From DATJXG01 sp035500455 (GTDB taxonomy: Bacteria; Acidobacteriota; Terriglobia; Terriglobales; Acidobacteriaceae), in contig DATJXG010000353.1 of the NCBI GenBank assembly GCA_035500455.1, positions 1-12,817 of the forward strand: a stretch of DNA of 12,817 nucleotides, written 5' to 3'. A model generated the notes under the pieces. The model was not told where the DNA came from. It did not search any database and worked only from the letters and a program-made list of their open reading frames with translations. Shown here one piece after another: positions 7,555-12,817 of this stretch; position 1 is the stretch's first letter, and each line of letters begins with the position of its first letter. The translations under genes were made by a program, and so were the position numbers.

Positions 7555-8451
7555 ATGCTGAAACTGACTCTGAAAAATCCGGCGCTGCGCAAGCGGGCCC
7601 GGCAGTTTGGACGCCTGGTTCACACCTCAGTGGTGACGCCGCGCACCGGCAGCGTGCACAAACCGAAGCTGGTCAGCAACGGCGAGTTGGGCGTGACCTT
7701 CATCGGCCACGCCAGCTTCTTCGTCCAGATCGCCGGGCTGAATGTCCTAATCGACCCGAATTTCGCCCGCTGGCTCTTCGTTCTGAAGCGCCTGCGCGAA
7801 CCGGGCGTCCGCCTGCGCGACCTTCCCCCTATCGACCTGATTTTGGTCACGCACGCCCACTTCGACCACCTGCACCGGCCGTCGCTGCGGGGCATCGTAC
7901 GCCAGACTATGCATCGGCGGGGCAAGCCCCCGATCATCGTCGTGCCGCATCATGTGTTCGACCTGGTCTCCGACCTCGGCTTCACCGACGTCGTCGAACT
8001 CAACTGGTGGAACAGCTACCGCCACGCCGGCTTGACCGTCACTCACGTGCCCTCGCGGCACTGGGGGGCACGCGTGCTGAAAGACTCCCACCGCGGCTAC
8101 GGCGGCTACGTGCTGCGCGATAAGAACCATTCCCTCTACCACGCCGGCGACACCGCGTATTTCTCCGGCTTCCGCGAGATCGGACGCCGGCTTTCGCCGG
8201 AGCTGGCCCTGCTGCCGATCGGAGCCTACAACCCGCCCTCATTCCGCAACGTCCACACCAGCCCCGCCGACGCCACCCGCGCCTTCCTCGACCTGAACTC
8301 GCGCTGGATGGTCCCCATGCACTACGGCACCTTCCGCCTGTCTCACGAACCGCTCGAAGAACCTTTGCAGCTGCTGGAGCAGGAAGCAAAAACCAACGGC
8401 ATCGAGGACCGGGTAATGGTGCTGCAGGAAGGCGTAACGCGATTTTTCTAG
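7555..8451 (+). CDS. Metallo-beta-lactamase-fold hydrolase, NAPE-PLD / UlaG-like
   Basis: Predicted zinc-dependent phosphodiesterase or lactonase-type hydrolase of 298 residues. The metal motif is THAHFDH (H100, H102, D104, H105). It is preceded by the family signature FIGHASFFVQIAG and NVLIDP, and followed by PSRHWGAR (H169), YHAGDTAYFSGF (D199) and MVPMHYGTF (H256). This set and order match the N-acyl-phosphatidylethanolamine phospholipase D group of the Lactamase_B_2 family better than classical beta-lactamases. There is no signal peptide or membrane helix, but the first 22 residues are strongly basic, which may favour the membrane surface. The substrate is unknown. No strong Shine-Dalgarno precedes the ATG. 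The gene ends directly against a GTAGCGCC repeat. Confidence 0.88.
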   Translation: MLKLTLKNPALRKRARQFGRLVHTSVVTPRTGSVHKPKLVSNGELGVTFIGHASFFVQIAGLNVLIDPNFARWLFVLKRLREPGVRLRDLPPIDLILVTHAHFDHLHRPSLRGIVRQTMHRRGKPPIIVVPHHVFDLVSDLGFTDVVELNWWNSYRHAGLTVTHVPSRHWGARVLKDSHRGYGGYVLRDKNHSLYHAGDTAYFSGFREIGRRLSPELALLPIGAYNPPSFRNVHTSPADATRAFLDLNSRWMVPMHYGTFRLSHEPLEEPLQLLEQEAKTNGIEDRVMVLQEGVTRFF

Positions 8452-8452
8452 A

Positions 8453-8490
8453 GTAGCGCCGGCTGAAGTAGCGCCCGCGTCCCGCCGGCA
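8453..8490 (+). repeat. Tandem GTAGCGCC repeat units after the hydrolase stop codon
   Basis: A short copy, GTAGCGCCGGC (8453-8463), begins one nt after the hydrolase stop codon. A full 23-nt copy follows at 8468-8490. The full copy matches the inverse complement of 9357-9379 at 22 of 23 positions. GCCGGC at both ends can pair over the unit. The rest of the 280-bp spacer to the VOC gene (8491-8720) shows no gene or further structure that I can support. Confidence 0.65.
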
Positions 8491-8731
8491 ACCTTGCCAC
8501 CGCAACCACTTTTTAGCGACCGGCAATTTATACGGCAATTCCAAACACGGTTCCGCGAGCAAGTCTATTCGTATGAATGTGGGAGTCGCGAATCCGACGC
8601 GGCACATAAAACGGCATTGAGCGCCCACGCCGACCGCTGCCGTTCCTCGGCTGTGCCACCGGGCAGCCACCGCTACCTTCTCCGCCGACTGCGGGTGTAC
8701 ACTTGCCACAAATTTTCTCGCAGGAGGCTTT

Positions 8732-9211
8732 ATGGCCCATTCGGTTCCCCAGGGATTCCACTCCGTCACCCCTCACCTTGTGGTGCGCGACGCCGCCCGC
8801 GCACTGGAGTTTTACAAACAGGCATTCGGCGCGGAAGTCAAAGGTGTCATGCATGAACCCGGCGGCCGAATCATGCACGCAGTCATGCAAATCGGCGATT
8901 CTTTAATCATGCTCAATGATGAATTCCCCGAGATGGGCACGCTCTCGCCCCAATCCACCGGCGGCTCCGGCGTTACGCTGCACATTTATGTTGACGACGT
9001 GGACGCGCTCTACAAGAAGGCCACCGCGGCCGGCGTCATGACTACCATGCCGGTGATGGATATGTTCTGGGGAGATCGCTACGGAAAAGTGAAAGATCCC
9101 TTTGGCCATCACTGGTCCCTGGCCACGCACACTCGCGACCTCTCGCAGGAGGAGATACAGAAAGGCCAGGAAGAGGCGCTGGCCAGAATGGCTATGCAGA
9201 AGACCGCCTAG
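8732..9211 (+). CDS. VOC-superfamily (PhnB/glyoxalase-like) protein
   Basis: Small cytoplasmic protein of 159 residues with the paired beta-alpha-beta-beta-beta modules of the vicinal oxygen chelate fold. Module 1 is about 12-62 (VTPHLVVRDAARALEFYKQA, then HAVMQIGDSLIMLNDE). Module 2 is about 80-131 (GVTLHIYVDDVDALYKKATA, then WGDRYGKVKDPFGHHWSLAT). The ending WGDRYGKVKDPFGHHW is typical of PhnB-like proteins, which despite the name are not shown to act in phosphonate use. The C-terminal helix (about 137-159) is rich in Glu/Gln. A textbook AGGAGG lies four nt before the ATG, suggesting strong translation. TACACT at 8697-8702 may be a -10. The substrate is unknown. Confidence 0.9.
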   Translation: MAHSVPQGFHSVTPHLVVRDAARALEFYKQAFGAEVKGVMHEPGGRIMHAVMQIGDSLIMLNDEFPEMGTLSPQSTGGSGVTLHIYVDDVDALYKKATAAGVMTTMPVMDMFWGDRYGKVKDPFGHHWSLATHTRDLSQEEIQKGQEEALARMAMQKTA

Positions 9212-9235
9212 CAGACTGCGAGCGATTGTTTCCGT

Positions 9236-9326
9236 GTCCTCCGCGTCCCTTTGGTTTTCTTTGTGTTCTTTGCGTTCTTTGCGGTTATCCAACACCGCAA
9301 AGAACGCCATCAGGGACGCGGAGGAC
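9236..9326. repeat. Two-tier palindrome with CTTTGCG words (element C)
   Basis: The outer arms 9236-9250 (GTCCTCCGCGTCCCT) and 9312-9326 are a perfect 15-bp inverted repeat. The inner arms 9272-9284 (GCGTTCTTTGCGG) and 9295-9307 are a perfect 13-bp inverted repeat around a 10-nt loop. The left side repeats CTTTGTG/CTTTGCG words every nine nt. The two tiers are offset by 21 nt on the left and 4 nt on the right. It fills most of the spacer between the VOC and TPR genes. Confidence 0.75.
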
Positions 9327-9356
9327 CACGAATGTTCGACTACGCGGTGTCCGCCC

Positions 9357-9379
9357 TGCCGGCGGGACGCCGGCGCTAC
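9357..9379 (-). repeat. Inverted copy of the GTAGCGCC repeat before the TPR gene
   Basis: The inverse complement of this 23-nt segment matches 8468-8490 at 22 of 23 positions and shares GTAGCGCCGGCGTC with the cytochrome-end copy (3314-3327). It ends three nt before the preferred ATG of the TPR gene, in the opposite orientation to the copies that follow stop codons. Confidence 0.65.
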
Positions 9380-9382
9380 CTG

Positions 9383-10417
9383 ATGCCACTCAATAACTTC
9401 GTCCGGCTCCGCTATTCCCTGCCCCTGCTGGCGTCCCTTCTTTTGCCGCCCGGCGGGCGGGCGCAGGTTTCCATCGGATTTCCTCCCTCCCACAAAGTGG
9501 TAGTGGTTTCCGTCCCCGATAAGCCCGCAGCCCTTCAAGTCGATATCCGCCAGCTCACCCTGCAGGAAAACACACTGCGGCCCGATGGCGCCGGCGCCCG
9601 GGTGCTCGCCAGTGACGCCTCGTGGAGTTTCTCCGCCTCGGCATACCCGGCAGAAAAAGCAACCAGCGCTCAAGCCTTGCGCGAACAGGAATGGGGCGGG
9701 CTCCGCCAGGCGCCCTACAAAGCCGAACAGGTCAAATCCTCCGAGCGCGGCCCGCTGGCGCTGCTGGAATATTTTGTTGAGACCTTCAAGGGAAGGAACC
9801 TCCAGCAGAAAAATGTCGTGGCATATCTGGTGAGCGGAAGTCAGGCCTTCGAGGTCCACATTTCCAAAGTCGGCTATTCCCCTGAAGACGAAACTTTCTT
9901 CACCGCTTTTCTCGACGCCATCAAAATCATCGACAACTTCCAACCCGGCAGCTTCGACCGCTTCCGCTATGGCAGCTATTTTTATTTGCAAAAAGATTGG
10001 GCGAAAGCCATCCCGCAGTACGAAAAAGCTCTCGACCTGGAGCGCGGCAGAAAAGCCCTGCCTGAGGCCGAATGGAGAGTTTTGGTGGACAACCTGGGCA
10101 TGGCTTACGGGATATCGGGAGACTTGCAGAAAGCCAAGCGGATGTTCGAGTTCGGCATCACCCAGGACCCCGAGTATCCCATGTTCCACTACAACCTGGC
10201 CTGCGCCGATGCGGAACTGAACGATCTGGACGACGCCTTACAAGACCTGCAGGCAGCCTTCCGCTACAGCGCCAATTCGATCCCGGGAGAAGGCATGCCG
10301 GACCCGTCCAAAGATTCTTCGTTCGAGAAATATCGTTCGGATCCCAGATTCCGCACGCTCGCCCAGCAATTGTGTCCCTCCAGCCGCGAGACGCCGTCCG
10401 GCTTCATCTGCGAGTGA
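9383..10417 (+). CDS. Secreted tetratricopeptide-repeat protein
   Basis: Exported scaffold protein of 344 residues with unknown partner. The N-terminus MPLNNFVRLRYSLPLLASLL looks like a signal peptide, with possible cleavage after GGRA. Residues about 30-185 form an unrecognised alpha/beta domain. Three TPR-like helix pairs follow at about 193-220 (GSYFYLQKDWAKAIPQYEKA), 232-265 (LGMAYGISGDLQKAKRMFEF) and 267-297 (YNLACADAELNDLDDALQDL). The frame is open upstream to 9251, and ATG 9332 has GGAGG seven nt before it. That longer start would put palindrome-encoded residues (ALPAGRRRY) ahead of the signal peptide, so I prefer 9383, although it lacks a visible Shine-Dalgarno. A long antisense open frame here is a shadow. 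Confidence 0.8.
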   Translation: MPLNNFVRLRYSLPLLASLLLPPGGRAQVSIGFPPSHKVVVVSVPDKPAALQVDIRQLTLQENTLRPDGAGARVLASDASWSFSASAYPAEKATSAQALREQEWGGLRQAPYKAEQVKSSERGPLALLEYFVETFKGRNLQQKNVVAYLVSGSQAFEVHISKVGYSPEDETFFTAFLDAIKIIDNFQPGSFDRFRYGSYFYLQKDWAKAIPQYEKALDLERGRKALPEAEWRVLVDNLGMAYGISGDLQKAKRMFEFGITQDPEYPMFHYNLACADAELNDLDDALQDLQAAFRYSANSIPGEGMPDPSKDSSFEKYRSDPRFRTLAQQLCPSSRETPSGFICE

Positions 10418-10430
10418 AGAGACTGTGCAT

Positions 10431-10538
10431 CCTTACGTCCTTCGTGAACCTTCGTGAACCCTTGGTGTCCTTGGTAGTTGCTTTGACTGTGTGCAGAGTC
10501 CAAGCCTTAAGAACGAAGGCCCCACGGGCTCACGAAGG
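10431..10538. repeat. CTTCGTG-word palindrome (element D)
   Basis: CCTTCGTGAA is repeated head to tail (10439-10448, 10449-10458), followed by CTTGGTG and CTTGG words at similar spacing. CCTTCGTG (10449-10456) pairs with CACGAAGG (10531-10538), and the pairing continues imperfectly inward. It lies between the converging TPR gene and small secreted protein gene and could be a transcription barrier for both. It resembles elements A to C in design but not in exact words. Confidence 0.55.
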
Positions 10539-10560
10539 GCGCGCCTAACCTGACCCCGAT

Positions 10561-10992
10561 CTAGTGCTGGTTTGACACTGCCGCGCTCTGCGCCGGCTTG
10601 GATTCTTCCCGCTGCGTCACCGAAACCACGGTGTAGTCGCGGTCCTTGTCGTCCATATCTTCCACCCTCAGGATCAACTTGTCTTTGTTGATGCGGAATT
10701 GCGCCTTGCCTCCGACAGGCAGCAGAACCGGATGCTTCATGTCTTTGGGGCGGATGTGGTAGGTCAGGTGGTCGCTCTGCAGCACGTACTCCTGGCAGAG
10801 CACGGCCTGGGTTTTCTTGTGGGCGGAGTCGGTGCCGATGATCTCACCGGCAAAGCTGTTGCCGCTCTTTTCGTCAATCCCGCACTCCACCGAATCCATC
10901 CGCAGCAGTGTGCCGCTTTCGTAGTGCTTCGGCTCCCGGGCGAATGCCAGCCCCGAAAGCAGAAGCGCAGCCATGAATATTTTTAGTCGCAT
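10561..10992 (-). CDS. Small secreted protein of unknown function
   Basis: A 143-residue protein with a clear signal peptide: basic MRLKIF, hydrophobic MAALLLSGLAFA, cleavage probably after AFA (residue 18). The mature part is about 125 residues with two cysteines (CGIDEKSG and LCQEY), which could form a disulfide in the periplasm. Its beta-strand-like pattern includes SFAGEIIGTDSAHKKTQ, YHIRPKDMKHPVLLPVG, and FRINKDKLILRVEDMDDKDR. The tail is polar. It has no recognised domain; I have the impression that similar proteins recur in Acidobacteriota, but this is memory and not a search. The ATG has GGAGGGGG upstream at about eight nt, a good ribosome site. The 342-bp spacer upstream probably holds its promoter. 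Confidence 0.8.
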   Translation of the reverse strand: MRLKIFMAALLLSGLAFAREPKHYESGTLLRMDSVECGIDEKSGNSFAGEIIGTDSAHKKTQAVLCQEYVLQSDHLTYHIRPKDMKHPVLLPVGGKAQFRINKDKLILRVEDMDDKDRDYTVVSVTQREESKPAQSAAVSNQH

Positions 10993-11334
10993 GAGTAATT
11001 CCCCCTCCCATGGCCGGTTTGAGGGAGTCGTGCACAGGCCGCAGGGTCAGATCGTCGAAATCAATTCTTCCGGCTGGTGGGATTCCCGGGAAGGTCTCGG
11101 CTGGCACTGGCCGTCGGTAATCGGTATTTCACTATATGGACAAGCGGCTCGCGTCCCAGCCTGTTCACAGCCTGGACGCCTGACATTCCCTGTTTTAGCC
11201 TGTTCAAAGGTCGTTTCTAACGGCTTTCTGTAAGTGGGATGGACACTTACCGCGTCCCCAGCGGGGTTCAGTACCGCCATTCCCAGCAATTTGGCCCATT
11301 ACTGCGCAGTCTGCAAAGTACAGAAAATGCGGCC
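10993..11334. other. 342-bp spacer without a convincing gene
   Basis: This stretch lies between two minus-strand genes. Open frames through it have poor composition and no ribosome site. It holds TATAGT on the minus strand (11131-11136), a possible -10 for the small secreted protein with no matching -35. It also holds a 10-bp direct repeat AGCCTGTTCA (11158-11167 and 11197-11206) and a perfect 7-7-7 inverted repeat described separately. Otherwise I see nothing in it. Confidence 0.5.
11230..11250. repeat. Perfect 21-bp inverted repeat (7-bp arms, 7-nt spacer)
   Basis: GTAAGTG (11230-11236) and CACTTAC (11244-11250) are perfect inverted arms around GGATGGA. The size suits a dimeric regulator's operator or a small RNA hairpin. 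CCCC-AGC-GGGG follows just to the right. It lies 85-105 bp beyond the stop of the four-helix membrane protein gene and about 240-260 bp upstream of the small secreted protein. Confidence 0.4.
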
Positions 11335-11979
11335 TTATTGGGGAGTTCTGGCAGGTTCCTTGAGCGACTTCTCTGCCTCCGTCTTCGGCGGCAGCGCACA
11401 AGCAATTGCAAGGGTGACAAGGACTGCGCTCAGAACGACCGCGGAGAGCAGGACGATTGCTATCCACCGGCCCATATGCCACAGGGCTGCGGCCATTCCG
11501 ATCAGGGTCAACGCGGTGCTCAGAGCCGCCATCCCCAGCGAAAAGAGCAGCACCACGCGCGATCGTTGCCCTTGCTGGAACACCCTCTCGCGAGGGGAAG
11601 GAAAGTACGCGCTGATGTCCGGGAAGCCGGCATCCTGAAACGCCCGTAGCGTCTGATCATCGAGGCCGACGTCTTTCACGTCCTTGACCAGCCTGAGAAG
11701 AATAATCCCTGCCAGGTTCAACGGGAGGGCAACCGCTAAAGCGGCGGTAGATGTCCGAATTGCTGCGTCGACAGGTCCTACTGTGAGAAGCGCAGAGATG
11801 ACGACCAGGTTGGCGGCAGTCAACCCCCCGAAGATCCAACTTCCGACATCAATCAACCATGGCGTGGTCTTCTCGGCCAGATTGCGGAGGCCTCTGAAGG
11901 CGCGTGCGGACTGCTCATCTGGCCTCGGACGCACACTTTTCTCATGAGGGCCGGTTGGCGTTGAATTCCTCTCCGACAT
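11335..11979 (-). CDS. Four-helix membrane protein of unknown function
   Basis: A 214-residue inner-membrane protein with no recognised family. Predicted transmembrane helices are at about 41-67 (VGSWIFGGLTAANLVVISAL), 73-98, 141-165 and 171-196. The N-terminal 40 residues are polar and basic. A cytoplasmic-type loop of about 40 residues (99-140) between helices 2 and 3 contains an amphipathic stretch, LDDQTLRAFQDAGFPD. I chose ATG 11979, 26 nt after the SRPBCC stop; the same frame is open further upstream, but that part is a shadow of the SRPBCC gene. GTG 11934 is an alternative start. Position and spacing suggest one operon with the SRPBCC gene. Confidence 0.7.
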   Translation of the reverse strand: MSERNSTPTGPHEKSVRPRPDEQSARAFRGLRNLAEKTTPWLIDVGSWIFGGLTAANLVVISALLTVGPVDAAIRTSTAALAVALPLNLAGIILLRLVKDVKDVGLDDQTLRAFQDAGFPDISAYFPSPRERVFQQGQRSRVVLLFSLGMAALSTALTLIGMAAALWHMGRWIAIVLLSAVVLSAVLVTLAIACALPPKTEAEKSLKEPARTPQ

Positions 11980-12005
11980 TTCGTCGCTCGGTTTCCCGAT
12001 CCTCC

Positions 12006-12515
12006 TCAAGGTCGGCCAGCATCTTCCGCTTGTCGTGCTCTGCTTCCTTGACGACTCGATGGCGCGAGTTCCGCCTCGTGCTTCAGGTCGTTGGCGTAAC
12101 GCTCGAACACAGATCCGAAGTCTGGCATTGAGCCTCTGACAAAAGGGAGCAGCAGGCCGGAGAAGCGCTCTTCCATGACGAAATCGGACGAGCCGTTGTC
12201 GCGCCGCTTCAATTCGAAGGTGCGCACGCCCTTGAACACCGGGGAGACCCCCCCGGTCCACGTCATGCGCTCCTCTGGCACTACGCCCGATACTCTTGGA
12301 GTAAAGGTGCGGTCCGTGCCGGGAACGTGCAATCGGAGTTGCTCGCCCTCACGAATCTCTCCCTCCACCCGTGTCACCGTTGAGTTCCAGCGGGGGAAGC
12401 CACTCGCATCGGTCAGCAGGCTCCAGATGCGCTCCGCGGGCGCCCGGATGTTGAGTTCGACGCCACACGACATCGAAAACAGCCCGCGCGCTTTAGTGAT
12501 CCTGGCCGTGTCCAT
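12006..12515 (-). CDS. SRPBCC (START/polyketide cyclase-like) protein, possibly frameshifted at its C-terminus
   Basis: Soluble ligand-binding protein of 169 residues with the helix-grip fold. It has an N-terminal strand VELNIRAPAERIWSLLTD with the family's AP.ERIW signature, FPRWNSTVTRVEGEIREG, a central sheet (MTWTGGVSPVFKGVRTFEL, DFVMEERFSGLLLP), and the long C-terminal helix FGSVFERYANDLKHEAE. The bound molecule is unknown. ATG 12515 has GGGAG eight nt upstream; the frame is open to a TTG at 12536. After about residue 148 the codons lose G/C at the third position and the peptide becomes unlike the family, while another frame becomes charged and helical, so a frameshift is likely. It is probably in an operon with the membrane protein downstream. 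Confidence 0.82.
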   Translation of the reverse strand: MDTARITKARGLFSMSCGVELNIRAPAERIWSLLTDASGFPRWNSTVTRVEGEIREGEQLRLHVPGTDRTFTPRVSGVVPEERMTWTGGVSPVFKGVRTFELKRRDNGSSDFVMEERFSGLLLPFVRGSMPDFGSVFERYANDLKHEAELAPSSRQGSRARQAEDAGRP

Positions 12516-12579
12516 CGTGTCAGCTCCCGACGGCAATAAGCACTACGCCAAAGCTGGAATGCCCGCCGCAGGTTTCCTG

Positions 12580-12666
12580 GTCAAGTTGACAGTTTAAACC
12601 TGAATTCCGAAATCGAATGCCGCCATCCGCCTTCGCCTCACCGGCGTGAAAAACCTCACTCGCCGG
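12580..12666. other. Palindromes in the spacer between two divergent genes
   Basis: The 255-bp spacer 12516-12770 contains an 11-bp odd palindrome GTCAAGTTGAC (12580-12590), the 8-bp palindrome GTTTAAAC (12592-12599), and a hairpin CCGGCG (12641-12646) with CGCCGG (12661-12666) over a 14-nt loop. The first two lie 65-84 bp upstream of the SRPBCC start and could be a regulator site. TTGACC on the minus strand (part of the first palindrome) is a possible -35, but no good -10 follows. Confidence 0.3.
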
Positions 12667-12770
12667 AACTAACGGCAGAGTCCGCCGAGTGTTCTTTTGC
12701 CCCCAATCTGCTATCTTCTTGGCGTCGAACTGGTTAGATAGTTCAACTTCCGCGCCCCCGAGGCGAACCG

Positions 12771-12817
12771 ATGCCCGACCTTCCGCGCCCCGCGCCCTCC
12801 CGCCTGTATCGCTGGAC
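12771..12817 (+). CDS. Start of a rightward gene, cut by the window edge
   Basis: ATG 12771 has GAGG seven nt upstream (12760-12763) and opens a frame that runs off the window after 15 codons (MPDLPRPAPSRLYRW). The third codon positions are nearly all G or C, as in the real genes here. Too little is present to name a family. Confidence 0.5.
   Translation, partial: MPDLPRPAPSRLYRW

Noticed and set aside
7365..8123. A 252-codon plus-strand open frame overlapping the hydrolase
   Set aside because: It is Arg/Pro-rich and out of frame with the clear metallo-hydrolase motifs; a GC-rich shadow.
8903..10189. A 428-codon minus-strand open frame
   Set aside because: It is antisense to the VOC and TPR genes and runs through two palindromic repeats; the plus-strand genes have clear domains and a signal peptide.
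11047..11289. An 80-codon minus-strand open frame in the 342-bp spacer
   Set aside because: No ribosome site, no signal peptide or domain, and irregular composition.
11980..12261. In-frame N-terminal extension of the four-helix membrane protein (94 extra residues)
   Set aside because: It overlaps the SRPBCC gene in another frame and reads as Arg-rich low-order sequence; the SRPBCC fold in that stretch is convincing.

Overview
The window reads as a GC-rich chromosomal segment from a soil-type bacterium. Acidobacteriota (class Terriglobia) is my best guess. It rests on three inferences: short palindromes with the core GTAGCGCCGGCGTC in the spacers, a two-haem cytochrome of the photosynthetic-reaction-centre cytochrome type fused to a long C-terminal domain, and small secreted or membrane proteins of a kind I associate with that phylum. 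There is no phage, plasmid, transposase, CRISPR array or defence system. The region looks like ordinary core or accessory chromosome whose spacers are unusually rich in palindromic repeats.

Layout, left to right. Two TTCA-loop hairpins (102-154) lie at the 3' end of a secreted AMIN + STN-like protein (minus strand, 184-1599). A tRNA-Ala(CGC) gene follows (minus strand, 1773-1848). The spacer 1849-2165 holds a probable tRNA promoter and a large CTCGGCG-type palindrome. Then comes the two-haem cytochrome (plus strand, 2166-3317), with a palindrome starting at its stop codon. A block of minus-strand genes follows, listed here in transcription order: a beta-hydroxyacid dehydrogenase family reductase (7283-6402), a membrane acyl-lipid/acyl-CoA desaturase (6155-5238), and a histidine kinase / OmpR-type response regulator pair (5058-3392) whose genes overlap by ATGA. 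A 133-bp double palindrome lies between the desaturase and the kinase. Plus-strand genes resume with a NAPE-PLD-like metallo-beta-lactamase-fold hydrolase (7555-8451), a VOC/PhnB-like protein (8732-9211) and a secreted TPR protein (9383-10417). The right part has a small secreted protein (minus, 10561-10992), a 342-bp spacer, an SRPBCC protein followed by a four-helix membrane protein (minus, 12515-11335), and the first 15 codons of a rightward gene at the edge (12771 onward).

Functional links are few. The kinase and regulator clearly work together, and the SRPBCC and membrane-protein genes probably form an operon. The other genes look like independent transcription units: envelope (AMIN protein, TPR protein, small secreted protein), membrane lipid (desaturase, NAPE-PLD-like enzyme), electron transfer (cytochrome) and small-molecule metabolism (reductase, VOC).

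The most distinctive content is between the genes. One palindrome family (GTAGCGCCGGCGTC type and its GTAGGCGCGGGCGTC relative) lies close to gene ends, at three stop codons and just before one start. A second set of four larger palindromes is built from 7-nt words repeated about every 9 nt, with different words in different spacers (CTCGGCG, CTTTGCG, CTTCGTG). I found no multi-gene system that looks previously undescribed.
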